From: Bacillota bacterium
Lineage (GTDB): Bacteria > Bacillota > Clostridia > Christensenellales > QALW01
Length of the DNA stretch: 42,621 nucleotides
Direction of reading: 5' to 3'
Assembly: GCA_029007865.1 (NCBI GenBank)
Contig: JAQXIQ010000035.1
Location: 1 to 42,621 of the forward strand
Positions 26,610 through 35,890 of the stretch are shown here, one piece after another. Made by a program: the position numbers and the translations under genes. Numbering within the stretch: the stretch's first letter is position 1; each line of letters begins with the position of its first letter. The notes beneath the pieces were generated by a model. The model ran no database searches. It had not been told where the DNA came from and saw only the letters and a program-made list of their open reading frames with translations.

Positions 26610-28007
26610 TTACAGCTCGCAGGAGCCGGTAGTACGGGGGAAGGGGAGTATATCTCTGATGTTGGCGATGCCGGTTATATACATCAGCAGTCTCTCAAAG
26701 CCCAGTCCGAAGCCGGAATGCGTGGCCCCGCCGAAGCGCCGCAGGTCCACATACCACTGGTAGCTCTCTATATCCATGCCCAGCTCTCTCATGCGCGCCG
26801 TAAGCTTTTCCGCGTCATCCTCACGCTGGGAACCGCCTATTATCTCGCCGATTCCGGGCACCAATAGGTCTACCGCCGCCACGGTTTTGCCGTCGGGATT
26901 GAGCTTCATATAAAACGATTTGATCTCCTTGGGATAATCGGTAACAAATACCGGGCAGCCGAATACCTCCTCGGTGATGTAGCGCTCATGCTCCGTTGCA
27001 AGGTCGCAGCCCCATTCCACGGGATAATCAAATTTTTTGCCGCTTTTCTTGAGCAATTCGATGGCCTCGGTATAAGTGATCCGCTTGAATTCCTCGGTAT
27101 TGACCACATTATTGAGGCGGTCAAGCAAGCCGTTATCAATGAATTTGTTGAAGAACGCCAGCTCATCCGGAGCCTGCTCCATGCAATAGGACAGCACATA
27201 TTTAATCATGTCCTGAGCCACAGCCATATCACCCTCCAGGTCGCAGAAAGCCATCTCGGGCTCTATCATCCAGAACTCGGCGGCATGACGGGCGGTATAG
27301 CTCTTCTCTGCGCGGAAAGTCGGGCCGAAGGTATATATCTTACCGAAGGCCATAGCGGCGCTCTCTCCCATAAGCTGTCCGCTCACGGTGAGCCCCACCC
27401 TCCGGCCGAAAAAGTCCTGTGAGTAATCCACCGCACCGTCCTGCGTGCGCGGCGGATTGCCTATGTCCAGCGTGGTAAGCTGGAACATCTCTCCGGCGCC
27501 CTCGCAGTCACTGCCCGTGATAATGGGGGTATGCATATACACAAAGCCCCGCTCGTTAAAAAACTTATGAATGGCAAAGGCGGCCAGAGAACGCATGCGG
27601 TATGCCGCGCCCAGAGTATTGGTGCGCTGGCGCAGATGGGGGAGCGTGCGCAGATATTCCATGGTGTGCCGCTTTTTCTGCAGCGGATAGTCCGGCGCGC
27701 TGGCGCCCTCCACTTTCACCTCCGCTGCCTTAAGCTCAAAGGGCTGCTGTGCTTCCGGCGTGGCTATAAGTCTGCCGGTCACTATAACGGCGCTGCCCAC
27801 GCCCAGCCTGATTATTTCATCAAAATTCTCCAGCTCCTGCTGCTCCAGCACCACCTGCAGATTCCTGAAGCAGCCTCCGTCGTTAAGCTCAATAAAGCCG
27901 AAAACCTTGCTGTTCCGTATGGTGCGCGCCCATCCGGCAACGGTTATTGTTTTATCGTAATACGGCTCGGGCTTTGCCCAGATATCCTTTATAGCAATGT
28001 ACTCCAT
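26610..28007 (-). CDS. asnS: Asparaginyl-tRNA synthetase
   Basis: Class II aa[45 protein letters not shown]-like motif 2, [34 protein letters not shown]. Confidence 0.95.
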   Translation of the reverse strand: MEYIAIKDIWAKPEPYYDKTITVAGWARTIRNSKVFGFIELNDGGCFRNLQVVLEQQELENFDEIIRLGVGSAVIVTGRLIATPEAQQPFELKAAEVKVEGASAPDYPLQKKRHTMEYLRTLPHLRQRTNTLGAAYRMRSLAAFAIHKFFNERGFVYMHTPIITGSDCEGAGEMFQLTTLDIGNPPRTQDGAVDYSQDFFGRRVGLTVSGQLMGESAAMAFGKIYTFGPTFRAEKSYTARHAAEFWMIEPEMAFCDLEGDMAVAQDMIKYVLSYCMEQAPDELAFFNKFIDNGLLDRLNNVVNTEEFKRITYTEAIELLKKSGKKFDYPVEWGCDLATEHERYITEEVFGCPVFVTDYPKEIKSFYMKLNPDGKTVAAVDLLVPGIGEIIGGSQREDDAEKLTARMRELGMDIESYQWYVDLRRFGGATHSGFGLGFERLLMYITGIANIRDILPFPRTTGSCEL

Positions 28008-28064
28008 GTTGAATGTTCCTTTCGGTTTTTATTTATTACGCGTTTTGCTTACGCGTTATCGGCA

Positions 28065-29744
28065 TTATACTATCCTGACTCCGCAGATCCTCTGGCTTCT
28101 GGTACCCACCACCACCGTGCTGCCGAAAGCCGCAGGAGTTGCCTCTATATTTTTGCCCAGACTTATGCAGTCTAACAGGCTTCCGGTCAGCCCGTCAAAG
28201 AGCATCATGTTGCCGTCGCTGTCGCACTGCACCACATAGCCGTTTCCGTCCGGGTCATAAATACCCAGAGGAGACGACCAGACATAATGGTTAAGCCGCA
28301 CCTTCCACACCTCGGCGCCGGTGCGCTTATCCAGCGCCACCAGCAGGCCCTTGTCAAAGCCTCCGGTACGCGCCACCGCAAAGTATACAAGATTTCTCAG
28401 CTTATTCTTTCCCGGCAGTGCCGTGGCCTGAACGCCGCCCGAAACCCCCTCCATGGTGCCGCAGCGATATCTGCGCTCCCATATTTTTTCTCCGGTGCAG
28501 GCGTTGATTTTCCACACCGGGACCTCCCCCCAGCCCGTTTCATCCTTGGTAAAGTGCAGGCTGGTGGAGATATAAATATACGCGTTTCCGTCCTCCTCTT
28601 CCAGCACCGGCGAGGCATTGGAATCGTCAACGGTGTCGCATACCCAGATAAGCTCCATGGTGTTTATGTCATAGCACATCAGATTGCCGCCGTTATCGGC
28701 GATATACATGTAATTTTTCCACATTACGGCGGAAGATTCCATACCCAGCCAGAAGCGCTCCTCACCGGAACGGTCATTTGAATAACGGGTACGGCTTATA
28801 ATCTCGGGCGCCAGCTTAAGCTCCCCGTTTTCAAAGGAGGAATTAAGCCTGGTGGTATATATGATTCCGTTTTCCGCGGGCTGGAGCACTATGTCGTTCT
28901 TAACATCGTACAGGGGAGAGGAGTCATAGCCGTGAAAGCACTTATGGTCCTTTCTGGGCGCGAATTCGTCGTTATACCCCAGTTCACAGGCTATCTGCCC
29001 TTTTACAAGGTCGATGATAAAGCTGCGTGCGCATTTTTCCCCCATGGAATCTCCGGCTCCCGCTATAAATATCGGCAGTCCGCCCGGATGCAGCGAACCG
29101 GTACCCTTGATGGGCATTCCCAGCTCAATGTGCGGACGCGTCGGAGTTCCGTCCTCAAGGTCCAGGAAATACACGTTTCCGTCCATTGTGGGATAAATTA
29201 CTTCCGTAAGTTCTTTTTGCTTTTTGTCCTGATACAGGTTCATGGCCTCCCGCACGGCGGCATCCCATTTTATGATGATGGGCTGCCCCGTCCAGCCGCT
29301 GCCCGTCCAGTATTTGCCGCGGCCGTTGGTCTTTTCCAACCGCCCGGTACGGCAGTACCAGACGCTCCTGTCAAATTTCTTTCTTGTAATATTCGCCGTG
29401 CCGTAAGCGCCTCCGGAGCGGTAATTGTCTCCGCGGAAGGTCACTACGCCCTCAAGCGCGGTATATCCGCCCTCAAAGCAAATGTCCCGCCGCTCAAATT
29501 CGCGGTCGTTTTCGCAGACAAAATGCAGCCTTTCCGGCGAGGTATCCTTTACGCAGTGCGGCAATGCCGCGCCCAGAGTGTCCTCCTGTGGCACCGGCCC
29601 GGGCTCGGGCAGCGCCTGTCCGCTCTCGGGCGGCAGGCATACAGCCCCTCCGTGGCGCAGCTGAAGATACACCACCGCAGCCACTATTATAAACGCTCCC
29701 GCCGCCTGTGCGATTTTCAGTATAATGTCCAGTATTTCCGGCAT
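28065..29744 (-). CDS. Membrane-anchored PQQ-like beta-propeller repeat protein
   Basis: N-terminal TM MPEILDIILKIAQAAGAFIIVAAVVYLQL; repeated LVALDKRTGAEVWKVRL, CTGEKIWERRY, and MLFDGLTGSLLD motifs. Confidence 0.8.
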   Translation of the reverse strand: MPEILDIILKIAQAAGAFIIVAAVVYLQLRHGGAVCLPPESGQALPEPGPVPQEDTLGAALPHCVKDTSPERLHFVCENDREFERRDICFEGGYTALEGVVTFRGDNYRSGGAYGTANITRKKFDRSVWYCRTGRLEKTNGRGKYWTGSGWTGQPIIIKWDAAVREAMNLYQDKKQKELTEVIYPTMDGNVYFLDLEDGTPTRPHIELGMPIKGTGSLHPGGLPIFIAGAGDSMGEKCARSFIIDLVKGQIACELGYNDEFAPRKDHKCFHGYDSSPLYDVKNDIVLQPAENGIIYTTRLNSSFENGELKLAPEIISRTRYSNDRSGEERFWLGMESSAVMWKNYMYIADNGGNLMCYDINTMELIWVCDTVDDSNASPVLEEEDGNAYIYISTSLHFTKDETGWGEVPVWKINACTGEKIWERRYRCGTMEGVSGGVQATALPGKNKLRNLVYFAVARTGGFDKGLLVALDKRTGAEVWKVRLNHYVWSSPLGIYDPDGNGYVVQCDSDGNMMLFDGLTGSLLDCISLGKNIEATPAAFGSTVVVGTRSQRICGVRIV

Positions 29745-29843
29745 ATTTCTTATCTCCCAAGAAAGTATTTTGCGCTCGCTCATAAAAGCAAGTGCTTACA
29801 GCCTTATGCGCCCGCATTCCCTGCAGGAACAAACCTCCGCGCC

Positions 29844-30869
29844 TCAGCCGTCCAGCAGATCATCCATAAACATGTCATCCCCCGCAAGATGTTCAAGACA
29901 AACCCCGGCGCCCAGCGCAACACAGGAAAGCGGATCCTCCGCGATGTAGCAGTTAACGTGAAAGGTCTCACTGAACAGCTTATCCAACCCGAAGAGCAGA
30001 CTGCCGCCCCCGGTCATGCATATACCGTTTATGTAAATATCGGCCGCAAGCTCCGGCGGCGTTCTTTCCAGCACCGAATGCACTCCCTGCACCAGAGCAT
30101 TGAGGTTTTCACTCATGGCCTGGCGCATCTCTTCGCTGGAAACCGTAATTGTTTTGGGCAGGCCGGTAAGCAGATTGCGGCCGTTAACCTCGGTATAAAG
30201 CGTTTCGCTCCTGGGAAACGCCGTGCCGATATTTATTTTTAACAGCTCGGCCGTCCTTTCCCCTATAAGCAGATTATGCTTGCGCTTTATATACCGCACA
30301 ATGGCCTCGTCCATTTTGTCTCCGGCTATTTTGAGGGACGCGCTGACCACGCTCTGTCCCAGCGAAAGCACCGCTATATCCGTGGTTCCGCCGCCGATAT
30401 CCACTACCATACAGCCGCGCGGCAGGGAAATGTCCATGCCCGCGCCTATGGCCGCGGCGCGCGGCTCCTCGATAACAAACACCTCTTTGGCGCCAAGATC
30501 GTACGCCACCTTTTTGACCGCACGCTGCTCCACATCGGTAACGCCGCTGGGCACGCAAACCATGACCCGCGCATTTTTCAGGCTTTTGCGCCCGCGCCAT
30601 TTGAGTATGAACATCTGCAGCATTTTAAGCGTTACCATGTCGTCCGATATAACGCCGTTTTTAAGCGGGCGCACCGCCGTTATATTGCCCGGAGTGCGTC
30701 CCAGCATGCGCTGCGCCTCGGTGCCGACCCCCTTAACGGCGCCGGTGGCCTTGTCCACCGCGGCAACAGACGGCTCGCGCAGCACTATACCCTTGCCCTT
30801 GCAGTATATCAGCACGCTGGCGGTGCCCAGGTCAATGCCTATATCGACAGTTCTTCGAAAACCAAACAT
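29844..30869 (-). CDS. mreB: Rod shape-determining protein MreB/Mbl family
   Basis: DIGIDLGTASVLIYCKGKGIVLREPSVAAVD; VCVPSGVTDVEQRAV; VVDIGGGTTDIAVLSLG. Confidence 0.92.
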   Translation of the reverse strand: MFGFRRTVDIGIDLGTASVLIYCKGKGIVLREPSVAAVDKATGAVKGVGTEAQRMLGRTPGNITAVRPLKNGVISDDMVTLKMLQMFILKWRGRKSLKNARVMVCVPSGVTDVEQRAVKKVAYDLGAKEVFVIEEPRAAAIGAGMDISLPRGCMVVDIGGGTTDIAVLSLGQSVVSASLKIAGDKMDEAIVRYIKRKHNLLIGERTAELLKINIGTAFPRSETLYTEVNGRNLLTGLPKTITVSSEEMRQAMSENLNALVQGVHSVLERTPPELAADIYINGICMTGGGSLLFGLDKLFSETFHVNCYIAEDPLSCVALGAGVCLEHLAGDDMFMDDLLDG

Positions 30870-31101
30870 TTTATGCTCCTTAAAGCCGTCGGCTCATGAT
30901 AACATCAATCCGCTGCAAGGCCGACTTTTGCATATTATAGCACAACCGCCGCGAATAATAAAGAGCAAACGCAAAATATATAAAATTTTTGGTTTATTCC
31001 GCTATTGGTATATTGTATTATTTGATCTGTTATGATATATTATTAGAAATGCATATATAAATTAAATGCTGTAACTATTCATGTCGAAAGGAATCAGTGA
31101 A

Positions 31102-33144
31102 ATGAAAAACCTGATCAAACTCACAGCCATAGCCTCCGTGCTCAGCCTTCTTATGGCAGGCTGTATCCAGACGCCCCAGGCTTCCGTAGAAGATACCGCT
31201 TCTCCGGGTACCGAAACAACCACGCAAATTGCCACCGTATCCCCTTCGGAAAGCCAGGACTGGCAGACCGCCCCCATACCCACGGATACGGCAACATCCG
31301 ACCCGACATCCGACCCGACGTCCGACCCGACGCAGGGTCCGACGCCGGATTCCACCTCCACCGTATCACCTCCCGGCCCAACGGTTTCGCATCAGGAGGT
31401 AAGCAAGTGGGACTATTATGTTACATATGGCAGCGCGTCGGTAAAATGCACCGCGCTTACCCGCTTTAACGACGGCAAGCAGGGCAGCGGCGACGGAGTC
31501 TTCAAATTTACCTCGGACGGCCTGCTCATAAAGCAAAGCAACGGCGTCTATGCCGATACCTACGCTATATATTCCGGCGCAAACCTGCTTTCCGCCGATT
31601 ACAGCAAGACCAAGTACGTCGGCATTACCGTTACCAATAAGGAAAGCCACAGCGTACTCTTCGGTCTGCAGGGTACCGATAAAAACGGCAAGAACATTTT
31701 CCTCTATCCCGAAGGAGACCCGATAGCCCTTGCATGGGATAACGGCAAGGTTGAAGCTGCGGAAGGGCAGGGTAATGTCAACGGCAGATACTGCTTTTTC
31801 CTTCCTGCGTCCTTCACCGGCAGTGTTCTGATCCCTCTTAACAGGATCGCGGACAGCCATATCGCCGCAGACGCAAAGCAATGGGCCAAGACCCCGATAC
31901 AGAACCTCGGCTTCCACCTTTGCGACGGAGGCGGCAACGGTGTATTGCTCTCTGCGGTATTCCTGTGTGCCTCCACCCTTACACCTCCCAACCAGACGGC
32001 AAGCGGAATACAAAACGAAAACTATTCCTACACCACCGCTCAGCGCATAGCCCCCTTCTGGAAGAACTCCACCATGTATAACGAATCCATGGCCATGATA
32101 AAGCAGTCCGACGGCAGTATTTACGGCACTCTGCTGTTCGTCCCCACAAAAATAAACGCCGTTGTGGATGTGTACCTGCAAAAGGAATACAAGGAAGGCG
32201 TGGACTGGGAATGGGTTAAGGGCACCAATAAGATCAAATGGCTGAACGGCTCCTCCATTCCGTACTTTACCGATAACGACCTTAGCGGCAAAAATCCCGA
32301 CGGCTCCTACATACACGAGTTTGACGGCACGGGCAACTCCTGGACCAGCGACGGCAGAAGCCGTTTCGGCAACTGTCTGTACTGCGTAAGCGCCTTCCTG
32401 TACGAAAAACAGATATGCGTCTCCTATACCTACGACCTGTCTCAGGTGTCCTCCCGCGGTATAAAATACACCGAATACCAGGGAAATAAGCTGCCCAAAA
32501 CCGTTTCCAAGCTGCAGAATAATAAAGACCTGAAGGTGCTGTTCTACGGAGATTCCATTTTCTCCGGCTGTGACGCCTCCGGTATGTACGGCCGCCAGCC
32601 CTATATGCCCTATATGCACAAGCTCATCGAGGCTCAGCTTCAGACCAAAACAACGGGCAAGGTTACCGTGGACAACATAGCCGTGGGCGGCTGGACGGTG
32701 GAAAACGGCCGCGACGCCCTGAAGGGCTCCGTCAGTGGCATCAATTATTCGGGCAGCTATACCGGCTACGACCTGCTTATCCTCTCCTTCGGCATGAATA
32801 ACATGAGCACTCCCATGTCGGAGTTCAAGGCGGCAACCAAAGCCATTATAGACACGATAAAAGCCAAGAACCCCGACCTGGAGGTCATACTGGTTTCCTG
32901 CATGAACCCCAATCCCCGCGTAGGCTGGGATGTACAGCAAAAGAACCAGGGCGCGGCATTAAAGGAGATTGCGGCGGAAAAAGCTTATTCCTCCTGCACC
33001 GCCGTTGTGGATTTCTATGCCGTACACAAGAGCATTCTGCAATATAAAGCCTTTGCCTCCACTACGGGCAACAACATCAACCATCCCAACGACTGGCTGA
33101 TAAGGGTTTATGCTCAGAATATCCTTGCGGCAATAATCAAATAA
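31102..33144 (+). CDS. SGNH/GDSL-type hydrolase lipoprotein
   Basis: Lipobox LSLLMAGC; VLFYGDSIFSGCDASGMYG (block I), LILSFGMNNMSTP, NHPNDWLIRVYAQNILAAI; start probably MKNLIKLTAI (31102). Confidence 0.85.
   Translation: MKNLIKLTAIASVLSLLMAGCIQTPQASVEDTASPGTETTTQIATVSPSESQDWQTAPIPTDTATSDPTSDPTSDPTQGPTPDSTSTVSPPGPTVSHQEVSKWDYYVTYGSASVKCTALTRFNDGKQGSGDGVFKFTSDGLLIKQSNGVYADTYAIYSGANLLSADYSKTKYVGITVTNKESHSVLFGLQGTDKNGKNIFLYPEGDPIALAWDNGKVEAAEGQGNVNGRYCFFLPASFTGSVLIPLNRIADSHIAADAKQWAKTPIQNLGFHLCDGGGNGVLLSAVFLCASTLTPPNQTASGIQNENYSYTTAQRIAPFWKNSTMYNESMAMIKQSDGSIYGTLLFVPTKINAVVDVYLQKEYKEGVDWEWVKGTNKIKWLNGSSIPYFTDNDLSGKNPDGSYIHEFDGTGNSWTSDGRSRFGNCLYCVSAFLYEKQICVSYTYDLSQVSSRGIKYTEYQGNKLPKTVSKLQNNKDLKVLFYGDSIFSGCDASGMYGRQPYMPYMHKLIEAQLQTKTTGKVTVDNIAVGGWTVENGRDALKGSVSGINYSGSYTGYDLLILSFGMNNMSTPMSEFKAATKAIIDTIKAKNPDLEVILVSCMNPNPRVGWDVQQKNQGAALKEIAAEKAYSSCTAVVDFYAVHKSILQYKAFASTTGNNINHPNDWLIRVYAQNILAAIIK
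31294..31329 (+). repeat. 12-bp tandem repeat inside the lipoprotein linker
   Basis: ACATCCGACCCG x2 + ACGTCCGACCCG plus a degenerate fourth unit; encodes SDPT repeats. Confidence 0.8.
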
Positions 33145-33165
33145 ACCCGATACCGGAACATTTCT

Positions 33166-33203
33166 CAGCAGGCCTGCATATTATGCAGTGCCTGCTGTTT
33201 TTT
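33166..33203 (+). terminator. Rho-independent terminator
   Basis: CAGCAGGC-CTGCAT-att-ATGCAG-t-GCCTGCTG-TTTTTT. Confidence 0.8.
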
Positions 33204-33319
33204 ACGGTGAATTGTGATATAATTGTTCCGTATGCCGCAATGCGCGTTTGTTTGGCTGCGGTAAACGCCGTTAGTGCAGGCTGAAATACTTACGGCCCGG
33301 CGCCGCGAAAGGGGTTTAT

Positions 33320-33820
33320 ATGGATAAACGAAGCATTATTATTTGTTCTTTTCTGACCCTTATCTTTGGTACGGCTCTGCATTTTGTCTATGAGCCGCTG
33401 CCGTTTCTCTGGCCTGTCGCACCTGTAAACGAAAGCGTCTGGGAGCATCTGAAACTGCTTGTTTTCCCGTTTTTTACTTTCTTCGGCGCGGCGTCGGCTA
33501 TTAAAAAGCAGTTTAACCCCCTGGCGCTGTGGACGGGCGCCGTTTCCGGCATGGCGTTTATCGCGTTATTTTTTTATACCTATACCGCCTTTACAAAAAC
33601 CCATATTTTATGGGTGGATATTCTCTCCTTTGTTCTGGCGGTTGCACTGGCGGCGGTTGTCTATAAGGCCGTGCCTGCCGGAAAGGGACGCACCGCGGGT
33701 ATAATACTGTCGGCGGCTTTGGTGGCCGCCATGGTATTGCTTACCCTTTTTCCGCCGCAAATACCGCTTTTTATGGACCCGGCCGGCTTTTACGGAATGC
33801 CCGTACAGAGCAACATTTAA
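33320..33820 (+). CDS. Small integral membrane protein (DUF6512-like)
   Basis: 166 aa multi-TM; LHFVYEPLPFLWPVAPVNESVWEHLKLLVFPFF. Confidence 0.75.
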   Translation: MDKRSIIICSFLTLIFGTALHFVYEPLPFLWPVAPVNESVWEHLKLLVFPFFTFFGAASAIKKQFNPLALWTGAVSGMAFIALFFYTYTAFTKTHILWVDILSFVLAVALAAVVYKAVPAGKGRTAGIILSAALVAAMVLLTLFPPQIPLFMDPAGFYGMPVQSNI

Positions 33821-33841
33821 TCCGGTTTTGCGCAAATTATA

Positions 33842-33870
33842 TTGCACGCACAATGCGGTTGTGATAAAAT
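33842..33870 (+). promoter_or_regulatory. Candidate promoter of the second SGNH gene
   Basis: TTGCAC - 17 nt - TAAAAT. Confidence 0.5.
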
Positions 33871-33973
33871 ATATACAAATATTTCAGGCATGGTTTTCTG
33901 CCGAAAGGGAATTGTTCTCATCGCGGCAAAAATCAGAATAACATAATCCTGCAGCCTGAGAAAGGACAAACAA

Positions 33974-35761
33974 ATGAATATACGAAAGGCTTTTTTAAGC
34001 GCAGACCGCAAGGGCGTTACTCTTGTACATACCCAGCCCACCGACCCTGCCGCAGGCAATACCGTGGCTCATGCCCCTGTAAGCAAATGGGATTACGCCT
34101 TCATGTACGGAGACGCCTCCATAAAATGCACGGCACTTACGCGCTTTAACGACTGTACAATCAGACAGGGCGAAGGTTTTTCCGCCGCTCCCGACGGACT
34201 GCATATAAGCACCGGCAGAGTTTTAAGGGAAAACATTGTTTCCGGCGGCAATCTGGACGCTGACTGCGACGGTACCGAATTCTACGGCATCAGCGTTGTA
34301 AACGGAGCGGCCAAAACCCTTCTTGCAATAAACGCCGCGGATAAGAATTCCGTTTCCGTCTGGCTGGGCGGCAGCTCCTTTGCGGTACTTGCCGGGGAGG
34401 ACAAAACAATAAAAACCGCCCGGTGCGAGGAGCTGGACGGAATATGCGCCGTAGTCATCCCGGAGAACTTTACCGGCAGCATTCTTATCCCGGTCAGCAG
34501 CATTATAACCAAGGGCGAAAAATGGGCTCCCGCCCCTCTTGAAAGCCTGGGCTTTTATGCTCAGGGCGATATTTTGCTTACCGCCATGTTTATATGCGAT
34601 ACACATCTTGAGCTTCCGGGCGACAAAACCTCTTCCATCGATAATCCGCTTTACTCCTATACCGATAAGCAGCGCATGCTGCCCTTCTGGAAGCATTCCA
34701 CAATGTATAACGAATCCATGGCCATGATGCAGCAGGAGAACGGGGAGATCCTGGGCAAATTGCTGTTTGTGCCCCAGCATATCAACGCCGTTGTGGATGT
34801 CTACCTTAAAAAGGAATACAAAGAGGGCATTGACTGGGTGTGGGAAAAGGGCACAAATATTATCAGGCGCACTCCCGGCTCCTCCATTCCGTTCTTTACC
34901 GAAAACGACCTCTCCGGGCGGGACGAAAACGGGCAGTTTATTCCGGAATTCCCGAACTGGACCGACGGCAAGAGCCGTTTCGGAGCCTGCATATACTGCA
35001 TAAGCCCGTTTATTTTTGAAAAACAGATATGCGTTTCCTATACCTACGACCTGGCACAGGTAAAGGAGCGGAACATTAAAAGCACCGTCTGCCAGAAAGA
35101 GCGGCTGCCCCTCACGACCAAGGCACTGAAAGAGGGCAGGGATATACGGGTGCTTTTCTACGGAGATTCCATTTTCTCGGGCTGTGATGCCTCCAGTATG
35201 TATAACCGCGAGCCCTATATGCCCTATATGCACAAGCTTATCCAGGACGGACTGAATGCAATGACCTCCGGCAAGGTAACGGTGGATAATATAGCGGTGG
35301 GCGGCTGGACCGTGGAAAACGGCCTTGACGCTTTAAGCGGCACCGTCGGAGACTATAATTATTCGGGCAGCTATTCCGGCTACGACCTGATGATTCTTTC
35401 CTTCGGCATGAATAACGGAAATACACCCATGGAGGAATTCAGCGCGAAAACACAGGCTATAATCGACACGGTCAAAAAAGCCAATCCTCGCCTTGAAACG
35501 GTGCTTGTTTCCTGCATGAACCCCAATCCACGCGTGGGCTGGGACAATATGCAGAAGTATCAGGGCGCTGCGCTGCGCGAGCTTGCCGATCTGCCGCAAA
35601 ACCGCGATAATTGTGCGCTGGTGGATTTTTATGCCGTTCATAAGAGCATTCTTCAGTACAAAACCTTTGCCTCGACCACCGGCAATAATATCAACCACCC
35701 CAATGACTGGCTGATAAGGGTTTACGCCCAGAACATCCTTGAGGCCATAGCGGAGCAATAA
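33974..35761 (+). CDS. SGNH/GDSL-type hydrolase, paralogue of 31102-33144, without recognisable signal peptide
   Basis: VLFYGDSIFSGCDASSMYNREPYMPYMHKLIQDGL, NHPNDWLIRVYAQNILEAI; N-terminus MNIRKAFLSADRKGVTLVHTQPTDP is not hydrophobic. Confidence 0.85.
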   Translation: MNIRKAFLSADRKGVTLVHTQPTDPAAGNTVAHAPVSKWDYAFMYGDASIKCTALTRFNDCTIRQGEGFSAAPDGLHISTGRVLRENIVSGGNLDADCDGTEFYGISVVNGAAKTLLAINAADKNSVSVWLGGSSFAVLAGEDKTIKTARCEELDGICAVVIPENFTGSILIPVSSIITKGEKWAPAPLESLGFYAQGDILLTAMFICDTHLELPGDKTSSIDNPLYSYTDKQRMLPFWKHSTMYNESMAMMQQENGEILGKLLFVPQHINAVVDVYLKKEYKEGIDWVWEKGTNIIRRTPGSSIPFFTENDLSGRDENGQFIPEFPNWTDGKSRFGACIYCISPFIFEKQICVSYTYDLAQVKERNIKSTVCQKERLPLTTKALKEGRDIRVLFYGDSIFSGCDASSMYNREPYMPYMHKLIQDGLNAMTSGKVTVDNIAVGGWTVENGLDALSGTVGDYNYSGSYSGYDLMILSFGMNNGNTPMEEFSAKTQAIIDTVKKANPRLETVLVSCMNPNPRVGWDNMQKYQGAALRELADLPQNRDNCALVDFYAVHKSILQYKTFASTTGNNINHPNDWLIRVYAQNILEAIAEQ

Positions 35762-35811
35762 TTCCGCCGCGCAGTTCTGCAGCATACAAAAAGGCGCAGT
35801 TTACCGCATAC

Positions 35812-35840
35812 AAAAAGCTTCGGTTATCCCGAAGCTTTTT
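35812..35840. terminator. Bidirectional terminator between convergent genes
   Basis: AAAAAGCTTCGG-ttatc-CCGAAGCTTTTT. Confidence 0.85.
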
Positions 35841-35890
35841 TACTGTCTGACTTTTGATTTTATACGGCATATTCCGCACCGCCGCACCTC

